DNA from: Photobacterium sanctipauli
Lineage (GTDB): Bacteria > Pseudomonadota > Gammaproteobacteria > Enterobacterales > Vibrionaceae
Assembly (NCBI RefSeq): GCF_003026495.1
Contig: NZ_PYMA01000019.1
Span: forward strand, 1 to 64,000
Direction of reading: 5' to 3'
Length of the DNA: 64,000 nucleotides
In this document: in pieces, positions 27,782-36,761 of the stretch
Position numbering within the stretch: position 1 is the first letter of the stretch
How the letters are laid out: every line of letters starts with the position of its first letter
The notes under the pieces: model-generated
Told to the model about the DNA's origin: nothing
The model's database searches: none
The model's input: only the letters and a program-made list of their open reading frames with translations
Program-made: the position numbers and the translations under genes

Positions 27782-29230
27782 ATGAGTAACGTAGATACCA
27801 CTAATAACCAGCTGTTCTCGCCAGTAGAAATGATGGCGGAAGCGGAGAAATTCGCACTAAGCAAAGCAAAAAAAACCAGCAGCATGACGCTGGGACTAGC
27901 TGTTATGGCTGGTGCATTTATCGGACTAGCCTTTGTCTTTTATATCACTGTTACTACTGGCAGTGCCGCTGCTGGCTGGGGACTCAGTCGCTTAGTCGGT
28001 GGCATTGTTTTCAGTATGGGGCTGATCCTCATCGTGTTGTGCGGTGGCGAGCTATTTACCAGCTCGGTTCTATCCAGCATCTCTTGGGCTAACCAACAAA
28101 TTTCATTTAAAAAAATGATATCCCTATGGGCGAAGGTCTACGTTGGCAACTTCATCGGTGCCATGTTCATGCTATTTCTGATCAGCGCTGCCGGCCTATA
28201 CTTGCTCAACAATGGTCAATGGGGTCTGAATGCACTCAACATTGCCCAGCATAAAATCCACCATACTCCAGTACAAGCTTTTGCCCTTGGCGTACTGTGT
28301 AATTTGCTAGTCTGCCTTGCAATTTGGATGACGTTTAGCTCCGCCAATGCGCTTACCAAAGCGCTACTCATGGTATTGCCTGTTTCTATGTTTGTTTCCA
28401 GTGGCTTTGAACACTCGGTTGCCAATATGTTTATGGTACCCCTTGGTATCTATATTCAGAACTTCGCCTCAGATCAATTCTGGCAACAAGTCGCAGCCGA
28501 TCCGCAACAATTCAGCGACCTCACCATCCCCACATTCCTAATGGCAAACCTACTACCAGTAACACTCGGCAATATTCTGGGAGGCGCGGTGCTTGTTGGT
28601 CTTGCAAACTGGTGTATCTTTCGACGCCCTCAACTAAAAGCAGCCAGTGTAAGCCCTATTACGCAAAGCTTGAATCTAGAGCCAACCAAGGAAACTGATA
28701 TGCTCTCTCACCTAACGGTCAAGGACGTTACAAATACACAACCGTTTACATTAACGGCTGATATTTCAGTACCAAAAGCCATCGATATGATGGTTGAGCA
28801 AAACCTCTCAGGCGCACCGGTTTGTGATGTACAAGGCCACCTTGTCGGGTTCTTCTCTACTTTCGACGTAATGAAAGAGCTGTGGTATCAAGATTACCAA
28901 CCAATCAAGGGCACAAAAGTTGTTGATCTCATGAAGCGAGATGTCGTAGCGGTAAATGTAGATGATCACTTAGTTGATATCGTCGAGTACCTTTGCATCG
29001 ACAAAGATCAACTTTACCCAACCACGCCGATGGGAATAGCTACAAGCACAACGACTATGTCGCTGGAAGAAAGGGTAAAAGCCCTGAAAGCCAGCAAACC
29101 CCGAATTCTTCCGGTACTACAAGATGACCTGTTCATTGGCATCATTACCCGAGAAAGCATTATGGCCGAGCTACGCAACGTTTATGACGATGCTCTAGAG
29201 CCAGAAGTCTCCCGACTGGAAGTGGTATAA
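27782..29230 (+). CDS. FocA formate channel-CBS fusion
   Basis: A 482-residue protein in two parts. Residues 1-285 are a complete formate/nitrite-channel domain of the FNT family with six membrane segments. The selectivity threonine is T93 in GELFTSSVL and the central-pore histidine is H211 in SGFEHSVANMF, equivalent to E. coli FocA T91 and H209. After a polar linker (about 286-306), residues 307-482 form a CBS pair nearly collinear with the stand-alone CBS protein at 23711, including the LYPTTPMG and SLEER insert. FNT channels work as pentamers that pass formate or formic acid. The CBS module may gate the channel through adenine nucleotides, which is inferred. GGGG lies six bases before the ATG. 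An internal start at M307 has its own Shine-Dalgarno (see findings). Confidence 0.9.
   Translation: MSNVDTTNNQLFSPVEMMAEAEKFALSKAKKTSSMTLGLAVMAGAFIGLAFVFYITVTTGSAAAGWGLSRLVGGIVFSMGLILIVLCGGELFTSSVLSSISWANQQISFKKMISLWAKVYVGNFIGAMFMLFLISAAGLYLLNNGQWGLNALNIAQHKIHHTPVQAFALGVLCNLLVCLAIWMTFSSANALTKALLMVLPVSMFVSSGFEHSVANMFMVPLGIYIQNFASDQFWQQVAADPQQFSDLTIPTFLMANLLPVTLGNILGGAVLVGLANWCIFRRPQLKAASVSPITQSLNLEPTKETDMLSHLTVKDVTNTQPFTLTADISVPKAIDMMVEQNLSGAPVCDVQGHLVGFFSTFDVMKELWYQDYQPIKGTKVVDLMKRDVVAVNVDDHLVDIVEYLCIDKDQLYPTTPMGIATSTTTMSLEERVKALKASKPRILPVLQDDLFIGIITRESIMAELRNVYDDALEPEVSRLEVV
28688..28702 (+). promoter_or_regulatory. Possible internal ribosome-binding site and start
   Basis: AAGGAA (28688-28693) lies six bases before an in-frame ATG (28700-28702) exactly at the start of the CBS module of the FocA-CBS gene. 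Initiation here would yield a free 176-residue CBS protein resembling the stand-alone paralogue. The site is seen; its use is inferred. Confidence 0.4.
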
Positions 29231-29250
29231 CAGACCAAAGATTCACAACG

Positions 29251-29278
29251 AACCGCAGCCAAGGCTGCGGTTTTTTAT
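29251..29278 (+). terminator. Terminator after focA-CBS
   Basis: A 10-bp perfect stem (AACCGCAGCC with GGCTGCGGTT) and a T run, 20 bases after the stop. Confidence 0.9.
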
Positions 29279-29488
29279 TAAGCAATTCACCAACAAAATT
29301 TTTTTCATAATCACTCAAAAAAAGTCGTACAAACACAAATATTTAACAGCAATTTTTTCTTTAATTCTCAGCAACTTTTAAGTAACCATAAGATATAGCA
29401 ACAACATTCTATTAAAGTTTAACCAAACTAGTGACATATATATCGGCACTTTCCCCTTTACCCATGATAAAATTATGGTATAAACCCA

Positions 29489-29504
29489 ACGCAAACGTTT
29501 GCGC
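29489..29504. promoter_or_regulatory. PurR-box operator before fhs
   Basis: ACGCAAACGTTTGCGC is a near-perfect palindrome matching the PurR consensus (ACGCAAACGTTTNCNT). It lies directly after a likely -10 region (GGTATAAA, 29478-29485), so repressor binding would cover the transcription start. Repression with hypoxanthine or guanine as co-repressor is known for this box in E. coli; its effect here is inferred. Confidence 0.85.
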
Positions 29505-29566
29505 AACTCGTAATACTCCTCTTGCGCAAGATATCTCAAGTTACCAAAGCGAGGTTATGGCCGCCC

Positions 29567-31321
29567 ATGAAAAGTGATATTGAAATTTGCCGTGATACCG
29601 AACTCACACCAATTGATAGCATCGCACTACAGGCAGGCCTTCTTTCTGAAGATCTGACTCCACAAGGTACGCTCAAGGCCAAAGTAAAGCCTTCGGTACT
29701 AAAACGCCTAGCAGATAAAGAAGAAGGAAAGCTGGTCGTGGTTACCGCGATCACCCCAACCCCGCTGGGTGAAGGTAAAACCGTGACAACCATTGGCCTT
29801 GCACAGGGCCTAGCCAAGCGTGAGCAAAAAGTCATGGCGTGTATTCGCCAGCCTTCGATGGGGCCGGTTTTTGGCGTTAAGGGCGGTGCCGCTGGCGGCG
29901 GCTTCAGCCAAGTTGCCCCAATGGAGAAGCTAAACCTTCACCTGACCGGTGATATCCACGCCGTAACCGCCGCGCACAACCTTGCCGCAGCTGCCATTGA
30001 TGCCCGCCTTTATCATGAAGAGCGCCACGGTTATGAGGCCTTTGCCGAGAAAACCGGCATGGCTGCGCTGCGTATCGACATTAACCGTATCGTCTGGAAG
30101 CGCGTGATGGACCACAATGACCGTGCCCTTCGCATGATCACTGTCGGCAAGAACCAACCGGGCAAAACCATCAACGGCCTTGAGCGCGAAGACGGTTTCG
30201 ATATCTCGGCGGCATCTGAGCTCATGGCTATCCTTGCCCTATCGAAAGATTTGGCAGACATGCGCCAGCGTATCGGCCGTGTGGTACTGGCTTATAATAT
30301 CGACGGCAACCCGGTAACAGCAGAAGACTTGCAGGTTGCCGGCGCGATGGCCGTGACCATGTGCGAGGCTATCGAGCCAACGCTGATGCAAACACTGGAA
30401 GGCGTACCGACCCTGATCCATGCTGGCCCGTTTGCCAATATCGCCCACGGTAACTCTTCGGTCATCGCTGATCGTATCGCCCTTAAGCTAAGCGATTTCA
30501 CCATCACCGAAGGTGGTTTCGGCTCTGACATGGGCTTCGAGAAAGCGTGCAATATCAAAGCTCAACAAGCGGGTCGCGGGGCAGACTGTGCCGTTGTCGT
30601 TGCCACCTTGCGCGGCCTTAAAGCCAACTCGGGCCTGTATGACCTACGCCCGGGCCAAGCCCTGCCTGAGGCAATCTTTGCCCCGGATGACAAAGCCTTG
30701 GTTGCTGGTTTCGAAAACCTAAAATGGCACATCAACAATGCAGCCAAATACGGTGTGCCAGTGGTTGTGGCAATCAACCGCTTCCCGCAAGATAGTGACG
30801 CTGAACTTGCGGCGCTAAAAACCATGATTGAGCAGGCGCACTTCTCGACCCACGTTGATGTCGCGATCAGTGAAGCGTTCGGCAAAGGTGGCGAAGGCGC
30901 AACCGAGCTTGCCGATGCCGTGATCAACGCATGCCAACAACCAGCTAACTTCAAGCCGCTATACAGCCTAGAGCAAACGCTGGAAGAGAAGCTGATGACA
31001 GTAGCCGAAGTGGGCTACGGCGGGCGCGGGGTTGAGCTTTCTGATCTGGCGAAGCAGCAACTTGCCGAGCTCAAGGCCCAAGGGCACGACAACTTGGCGA
31101 TTTGCATGGCGAAAACACCACTGTCTATTACCCACGATCCAAGCTTGAAAGGTGCGCCAACCGATTTTGTCGTGCCTGTCCGTGAGCTGAAACTCTGCGC
31201 GGGTGCCGGTTTCGTCTACGCCCTGTGCGGTAATGTCATGACCATGCCGGGCTTGCCAGAAAAACCTGCCTACCTGGCATTGGATATCGACGAAGATGGC
31301 AATATTACCGGTCTTAGCTAA
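29567..31321 (+). CDS. fhs: Formate-tetrahydrofolate ligase
   Basis: A 584-residue ATP-dependent ligase that joins formate to tetrahydrofolate, giving 10-formyl-THF for purine synthesis and other one-carbon reactions. The P-loop TPLGEGKT is at residues 65-72, followed by the conserved [19 protein letters not shown] and [14 protein letters not shown]. The start is set at ATG 29567 because family members begin near SDIEI; a TTG 45 bases earlier is less likely. It sits after the FocA-CBS gene, behind its own PurR-box promoter, and so links formate from Pfl or uptake to purine demand. E. coli lacks this enzyme. Confidence 0.95.
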   Translation: MKSDIEICRDTELTPIDSIALQAGLLSEDLTPQGTLKAKVKPSVLKRLADKEEGKLVVVTAITPTPLGEGKTVTTIGLAQGLAKREQKVMACIRQPSMGPVFGVKGGAAGGGFSQVAPMEKLNLHLTGDIHAVTAAHNLAAAAIDARLYHEERHGYEAFAEKTGMAALRIDINRIVWKRVMDHNDRALRMITVGKNQPGKTINGLEREDGFDISAASELMAILALSKDLADMRQRIGRVVLAYNIDGNPVTAEDLQVAGAMAVTMCEAIEPTLMQTLEGVPTLIHAGPFANIAHGNSSVIADRIALKLSDFTITEGGFGSDMGFEKACNIKAQQAGRGADCAVVVATLRGLKANSGLYDLRPGQALPEAIFAPDDKALVAGFENLKWHINNAAKYGVPVVVAINRFPQDSDAELAALKTMIEQAHFSTHVDVAISEAFGKGGEGATELADAVINACQQPANFKPLYSLEQTLEEKLMTVAEVGYGGRGVELSDLAKQQLAELKAQGHDNLAICMAKTPLSITHDPSLKGAPTDFVVPVRELKLCAGAGFVYALCGNVMTMPGLPEKPAYLALDIDEDGNITGLS

Positions 31322-31344
31322 TTCGCTAATTTCGGTGGCATGAC

Positions 31345-31373
31345 AAAACGCCAGCTTATGCTGGCGTTTTTAA
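31345..31373. terminator. Terminator between fhs and CbiM-like gene
   Basis: An 11-bp perfect stem (AAAACGCCAGC with GCTGGCGTTTT), loop TTAT, followed by TAATTTT. The symmetric A/T flanks allow use by both convergent genes. Confidence 0.88.
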
Positions 31374-31396
31374 TTTTGGCATCATGCAGGGCGCCC

Positions 31397-32038
31397 TCAT
31401 CGGCTCAAGTAGTCCCGATCATGAAACGTCCTCACCCACTCCGGCTTGTAAACCACCAGCAAGGTAATGGCCATACCGTTCAATAATGCTTCGGGGAACA
31501 GCAACAGCGGCATCAGAACCAAGTAGTTTTCGACGATATACGTCCAGCTATACTCCCCTGCCAGAAAAATCCACCCTGCAGACACCAGCATATGCACGAC
31601 CATCGTCAGCGCCCCATTCATAAAAGCGGCAAGAAAAATGTAGACGAACAAGTGCCGGGTAAAAAAACGGTAGGTAAATAGAAAGAAGGCATAGCTGAAC
31701 ATGGTTGGCAAAATGACATTGGTCAGGCCGTATAACCCACCATCGGTCACGGGCAGCAAGCCAAAAACCATCAGCAACAGCATAGGCACCGCGCCTATCA
31801 AGCCGGCTATCCGCCAGCCATGGCACAGTGCAAGGAGCGTCAAGCCCAAAAAATGCACCTGCAGGCCGTCGGTTAACCCAGCCCGCAAACTCCAAAGCAA
31901 AAACAGCACCACAACCGAGGCTGACACCCAATGCTGGTAGTCCTTCTCGCCTTTAAACTTCGGCCAGAACTCCCGCGGAAAAAACCACAGCAACAAGCCG
32001 AGCCAAGCAACGTAGCCCCCAATTTGCAATCCAGTCAT
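31397..32038 (-). CDS. CbiM-like membrane protein
   Basis: A 213-residue inner-membrane protein with six or seven hydrophobic segments. The sequence, including HFLGLTLLALCHGWRIAGLIGAVP and FPEALLNGMAITLLVVYKPEW, resembles the CbiM/energy-coupling-factor permease family (PF01891 in memory). CbiM proteins form the substrate part of cobalt or nickel uptake systems, but the usual N-terminal histidine motif and the partner CbiN, CbiQ and CbiO genes are absent here, so the metal link is uncertain. It is monocistronic. Confidence 0.65.
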   Translation of the reverse strand: MTGLQIGGYVAWLGLLLWFFPREFWPKFKGEKDYQHWVSASVVVLFLLWSLRAGLTDGLQVHFLGLTLLALCHGWRIAGLIGAVPMLLLMVFGLLPVTDGGLYGLTNVILPTMFSYAFFLFTYRFFTRHLFVYIFLAAFMNGALTMVVHMLVSAGWIFLAGEYSWTYIVENYLVLMPLLLFPEALLNGMAITLLVVYKPEWVRTFHDRDYLSR

Positions 32039-32364
32039 GACAGCCCAACATCCTTGTAAGTTAGCCCTTTCGGCCTATCTGCTCGCATTCGGTACCTAAC
32101 CATACTTATCCAGCGTACCTTGTTTTACTAACACCAACCACACGTGCCGCAAACAAATTACGTCTAGGCCACAAACCGCAAAAGCCGTGTAATAATTAAG
32201 AGTAATATTTGTTAAATATCAATTATGATACCTGTTCTGGACAGTCTTTATACGATTAAATCTTTTTAACAAAAAAATGGGTCCAAGACGTCACCAGATC
32301 AATTTTTTTTGCATCCAAACTGATAATCTCAGTTGCAGCTCAATAATTATTAAGGCCTATCATT
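32039..32364. other. Divergent intergenic region
   Basis: A gene-free AT-rich region holding the promoters of the CbiM-like gene and yfbU. No operator or RNA structure stood out. Confidence 0.4.
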
Positions 32365-32865
32365 ATGGAAATGACCAACGCACAACGTTTGATCCTATCT
32401 AACCAGTACTACCTGATGTCTCAGATGAACCCTGAGAATGAAGCGAAATACCGCCGCCTGCAAACGATCGTTGAGCGTGGCTACGGGCTTCAGATGCGTG
32501 AACTAGACAAAGACTTCGGTGAATTGCCAGAGCAAGATTGCCGCAATGTCATCGACTTCATGGAGATGTACCACGCATTGCAAGAGTCGTTCAAAATGCT
32601 AAGCGAAGACAACCAAAACCAGGTTGATCAGCGTCGTCTTCAGTTCCTAGGCTTTGATGCTGCTACTGAATCCCAACTGGTGCACTACGTTCGCTTCCTA
32701 ACCGAAGAAGAAGGCCTATACCCTCAGTTCGACAAAGCCGAACACCACTTCAACAGCCAAGTACCGATGCTAGACAAGTACCAGCGCATGCTACAAACAT
32801 GGCGCAACTGCCCACGTCAGTACCACTTGTCTGCCACTGAAATCCAGCAGATCCAAAACGCATAA
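32365..32865 (+). CDS. yfbU: YfbU-family protein
   Basis: A 166-residue soluble protein, nearly collinear with E. coli Yfb[16 protein letters not shown] at the start, then [27 protein letters not shown] and [11 protein letters not shown] near the end. The molecular function is not established. In E. coli it lies close to yfbV-ackA-pta; here yfbV and ackA are 19 kb away. Confidence 0.95.
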   Translation: MEMTNAQRLILSNQYYLMSQMNPENEAKYRRLQTIVERGYGLQMRELDKDFGELPEQDCRNVIDFMEMYHALQESFKMLSEDNQNQVDQRRLQFLGFDAATESQLVHYVRFLTEEEGLYPQFDKAEHHFNSQVPMLDKYQRMLQTWRNCPRQYHLSATEIQQIQNA

Positions 32866-32891
32866 TTGTAATGCGAGACAGATGAACACCG

Positions 32892-32919
32892 AACCGGAGC
32901 ATTTTTGCTCCGGTTTTTT
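32892..32919 (+). terminator. Terminator after yfbU
   Basis: Stem AACCGGAGC with GCTCCGGTT around ATTTTT, with a T run. Confidence 0.9.
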
Positions 32920-33120
32920 ATTACCGCTAACTCACTGCCCACAATGTAAAAAAGTGTGATCTTCAACAATATAAACCCTCACCCTGGGTCAAAATCGCCA
33001 CAAAAACCACAGGCTTGATGATAAAAGCGCTAACCTAGCGATAAATTACAGCAAGGCTATTTTTTTCCCTTTCTTCGCCCCTCATAATAAGCTACCTGAC
33101 AATAAATAAATGGTTTGACC

Positions 33121-34386
33121 ATGATGCGAGTTGCGACATATTGCTTTGCTTTGCTGCTGTTTATCACGCCATGCTTCGTCGCTGCGACCAATCAGTTAAT
33201 CATTCTCACCACCTTCACCGAAGCGTCGCTTCAGCCATTGCTGAAACAATTCCAGCAACACCATCCTGACACCGAGTTCAAGGTACTTCACCGCCGGGAA
33301 GCGTCCGGCCTGAGACTGCTAAGCGACAACCAACATGATATTGATATCGTGATATCCTCGTCGCTCTCCCTGTTTATTCCGCTCAGCCAACAAAACCGCA
33401 TCCTGCCCCTTAACGAGCTCAACTACGATTCTGCGGTTCAGCAACAACTGTTACTGCCTGATACCGTCAACAACGTTGCTATCTTTGGCTACTCCGGCTA
33501 CGGCTTCATGTGGAATCAGGACTACCTCGATAAGCATCGACTCGATTTGCCTAGCCGCTGGGAAGATCTCGCCGATCCGCAATATTTCAGGCATTTGGTC
33601 ATGAGTAGCCCTTCGCGCTCCGGTACCACCCACATCATGGTGGAGAACATTCTGCAACAGCACGGCTGGAAAGATGGCTGGCGGCTGCTACTCAAAATTG
33701 GCGGCAACTTGGCTTCTGTGTCAGCGAGAAGCTACGGCGTCAGTGATGCCATTGCCCGCGGTCTTGCTGGTATAGGGCCAGTGATTGACAGTTATGCCTA
33801 CAGCAGCCAAGCACAGTTTCCTTTCATCGGGTTTAGCTATCAACCGTCGAGTCCGCTTCTACCGAGCTATGTCGCGGCACTACCCAATCTTCACCAAGCC
33901 AAACAAACCATGGCATTTGTTCATTTTTTACTGTCTGAACAGGTGCAAGATAACCTGTCCATTAGCTCGATGAACAAGTACGCCCTCAACCAGAAGCTAT
34001 CCCAACCTTATGAGGTTGTCTCGCTTGACCACGCCCTGATGCAACAGCGCTCAACCTTGGTAAAGGCCTTATTCGAGTACAGTGTTAACCGCCAGCTGAT
34101 CAGGCTCAACCAAGCCTGGCAGCTTATTCACGAAGTCGAGAAGCTAACGACGCTCACCCCCGATCAGCAGCACAAGTTCAACTTGGCAAAGCGGCTCGCA
34201 TCAACGCCGCCCATTACCGAACGCCAAGCAAGATCGGAGATTTTGCAACAGTCCATTTCGTTATCGAGCAAAGATATCAACAGCATCCAACTTACCCGCC
34301 AGTGGCAGCAGTTAATGACAGACCAACTCGACCATGCAATCGCCATTTGCGAGCAGTTGCTCGATGATGAAGGCGGTCACTCATAA
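33121..34386 (+). CDS. PgtC-like periplasmic sensor protein
   Basis: A 421-residue secreted protein with a signal peptide (residues 1-22, ending in VAA) and an iron/organic-acid-type binding fold (LTTFTEASLQPLLKQF; DIVISSSLSLFIPL). It has a long helical C-terminal extension. It matches PgtC of the Salmonella phosphoglycerate regulatory system in type and in gene order: PgtC, then the kinase PgtB, then the regulator PgtA. ATG 33121 or 33124 is preferred to a TTG at 33115. Its stop overlaps the kinase start by one base (TAATG). The ligand is unknown because no pgtP transporter gene is nearby. Confidence 0.78.
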   Translation: MMRVATYCFALLLFITPCFVAATNQLIILTTFTEASLQPLLKQFQQHHPDTEFKVLHRREASGLRLLSDNQHDIDIVISSSLSLFIPLSQQNRILPLNELNYDSAVQQQLLLPDTVNNVAIFGYSGYGFMWNQDYLDKHRLDLPSRWEDLADPQYFRHLVMSSPSRSGTTHIMVENILQQHGWKDGWRLLLKIGGNLASVSARSYGVSDAIARGLAGIGPVIDSYAYSSQAQFPFIGFSYQPSSPLLPSYVAALPNLHQAKQTMAFVHFLLSEQVQDNLSISSMNKYALNQKLSQPYEVVSLDHALMQQRSTLVKALFEYSVNRQLIRLNQAWQLIHEVEKLTTLTPDQQHKFNLAKRLASTPPITERQARSEILQQSISLSSKDINSIQLTRQWQQLMTDQLDHAIAICEQLLDDEGGHS

Positions 34387-36761
34387 TGTTTAAGCGTAAT
34401 ACGATCGGCAACCGCCTTATCGCCTCTATTGCATTTATGGCCCTGTTAACGATCAGCGTTAGCCTGATCGCAATTATCAACTGGGAAAGCCTGGATGATC
34501 GCATCCAAGCATTGGTGGATAAGCACATACCAACGTTGCGAGCGAGCTACCAACTTGAGCGCAACACAGCGGGATTGCAGGCAGCGCTCAACCTGTTAAG
34601 CAATAATACCGATCCGGTCATGCATGCCGATCTCAAGCAGAACATCAACGAGAAGCTCAACCAAATCAGCATAGCTATCAACCAAACCAGCAGCCTGGCC
34701 TTTCACCCAGCCGTGAAAAGTGAGCATGAGACTTTGCTGGAAGACATCAAGGCTTACGCTGACTTGCTTTACCAGCGCAATACCCACCTGTATGTGCTGG
34801 CGCAAACCGAAAACAATATCAAATGGCTGCATCAGGACCTGATTGATGAACTCAACCCAATCCGCCAAGAAGTGGAATGGCAGCTCACTCGCATGCTACC
34901 CAATGCCATAGTCTCTAGTGCCGTCAATGAAGTGATGACGGAATTCTCCCTGATCCAGTCCATTACGGTAAAAGAGAATGAGCTTCACCAATTGGTGCAA
35001 GAGATCATCCGCCAGCGGCAGGACCGAGATCTCAGCAATGCGTTTTACTTCATCGGCTACAAAACCGAGGAAGTCAGCAAGATGAGCCACAGCCTGAGCC
35101 ACTACCCTTCTACCGTGTCTTACCGCCAATTGCTTAATGAATTGATTGCGATAGTTGAGCCCGGCGGCATGCTGGAGCAGCAATTGATTCGGGATAACGA
35201 TCTTTACCGGGCAATCCTCCAGTACCAAGAAAAAATACAATCCCGGCTCAATGATCAGGAAGAGATGATCCAGACCATGGTGGAGCAAGAGGATGCTTCA
35301 TTGCATGCCCTGAACGAGAAGACCCGCCAAGCGATCATCATCAGCAACATTATTCTGTTTGGCATGGTTATCGTCACCCTATTTCTATCCGTCATGCTCT
35401 CGATTTATTTGGTTGGCAAAGGCATCGTCAAGCGCTTGAATATGCTGTCACAAGACCTGCAAGCGGTGGCAAGCAACCAGCATAACGCAACGATCCAGGT
35501 TACCGGGGATGATGAAATCGGCCTGCTCGGCGATAACTTGCGCCACTTCTGCCGCCAGATGCAGGAGATGCAACAAAGCAATGCCCTGAACCTGATCAAC
35601 AATACCCAGGCCAGCATCATCACTTGTGATTTAAACGGTATGATTGAGTCGGTCAACCCGAGCGCACAGTCACTGTTCCAACGCGGTGACGAGCCGGTAA
35701 ATATGGCAATTTGGGAATTATTCAGCCCAACCATGCACCAACGCCTGCAATCGCTGTTTGCCGACAACAGCCCACTGATCAAGCAACGAGGCTGCAACCT
35801 TACTATCAAGCAGCATCAAGCCCACCATGAAGAACAGCAAGATAGCCTCTATTTACGGCTTGATTTCCGGTTATTCCAGCAAGGCAAGCGGGAGAAGGTC
35901 ATTGTGACCATGACCGATATCACCGAGCAGGAAAATGCGGCACGCTGGCTGGAAAAAATGGTAAGGGAAAAGACCCACTCCCTCACCACTCGTAACCGCC
36001 AACTCAAAGCCGAGGTTGAAGACCGCAAGCGAGTTGAGGCGGATCTTCGCGCGACACAAGACGAGCTGATTCAAGCAGCCAAAATGGCTGTGGTAGGGCA
36101 AACCATGACATCGCTGGCCCACGAGCTCAACCAGCCGCTATCGGCAATTTCCACCCATGTGTTCACCGCCCAAATGGCATTGGAAAAGCAGCGGCTTGAC
36201 CAACTGCCTATCAGCATCGATAAGATTGACAACCTGGCTTCGCGAATGGGACGGATCATTTCAAGCCTGAAAAGTTTCTCTAAAAAGCAGTCTGCCAGTA
36301 GCGCATTGCAAAAAGTCGATGTTTCTGCCTCGCTGCAGCAGTCGATGATGATTGTGGAAAGCCGCGCCAAAATGCAGCAAACCACCATTAGCCACCAGCT
36401 CAGCCAACCACTGTATTGTTTGGCTGATCAGGTACAACTGGAGCAGGTGCTGGTCAATCTCTTGGTCAACAGCTGCGATGCCGTCGCAGGCTGTCAGCAA
36501 CGCCATATTACCGTCGAATCTCTAGACAACCAGCCAAGCACCTGCCGACTGGCTGTCAGTGATAGTGGCAACGGATTCGCCACTGAAATTATAGAAAAAC
36601 TATTTGTGCCATTTACCACAACCAAGGAAGTCGGTTTAGGCCTTGGCCTAACTATTTGCCGCTCAATCATGAATCGTTTTGATGGCGACATTTATCTCGC
36701 CTCAACCCTTCAAGGTGGGGCCATGGTCGTGTTGGAGTTAAAAAATTATGATAATGAATAA
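34386..36761 (+). CDS. PgtB-like sensor histidine kinase
   Basis: A 791-residue membrane kinase. Membrane segments at about 12-34 and 317-340 enclose a 280-residue helical periplasmic sensor. A HAMP linker follows (RLNMLSQDLQAVASN), then a PAS-like domain (about 395-510), a coiled stretch (about 520-560), the H-box SLAHELNQPLSA near residue 577, and a HATPase domain with the GxGFA and GLGLGLTIC boxes. It should autophosphorylate in response to PgtC and pass phosphate to the downstream regulator. The gene overlaps pgtC by one base and pgtA by 14 bases, so the three are one translation-coupled operon. Confidence 0.85.
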   Translation: MFKRNTIGNRLIASIAFMALLTISVSLIAIINWESLDDRIQALVDKHIPTLRASYQLERNTAGLQAALNLLSNNTDPVMHADLKQNINEKLNQISIAINQTSSLAFHPAVKSEHETLLEDIKAYADLLYQRNTHLYVLAQTENNIKWLHQDLIDELNPIRQEVEWQLTRMLPNAIVSSAVNEVMTEFSLIQSITVKENELHQLVQEIIRQRQDRDLSNAFYFIGYKTEEVSKMSHSLSHYPSTVSYRQLLNELIAIVEPGGMLEQQLIRDNDLYRAILQYQEKIQSRLNDQEEMIQTMVEQEDASLHALNEKTRQAIIISNIILFGMVIVTLFLSVMLSIYLVGKGIVKRLNMLSQDLQAVASNQHNATIQVTGDDEIGLLGDNLRHFCRQMQEMQQSNALNLINNTQASIITCDLNGMIESVNPSAQSLFQRGDEPVNMAIWELFSPTMHQRLQSLFADNSPLIKQRGCNLTIKQHQAHHEEQQDSLYLRLDFRLFQQGKREKVIVTMTDITEQENAARWLEKMVREKTHSLTTRNRQLKAEVEDRKRVEADLRATQDELIQAAKMAVVGQTMTSLAHELNQPLSAISTHVFTAQMALEKQRLDQLPISIDKIDNLASRMGRIISSLKSFSKKQSASSALQKVDVSASLQQSMMIVESRAKMQQTTISHQLSQPLYCLADQVQLEQVLVNLLVNSCDAVAGCQQRHITVESLDNQPSTCRLAVSDSGNGFATEIIEKLFVPFTTTKEVGLGLGLTICRSIMNRFDGDIYLASTLQGGAMVVLELKNYDNE

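Noticed and set aside
27782-29230. FocA-CBS fusion as an artefact of a missing stop codon
   Set aside because: The frame is continuous through a polar linker of ordinary composition, with no slippery run at the junction. Sequencing error cannot be wholly ruled out but is not suggested by the sequence.
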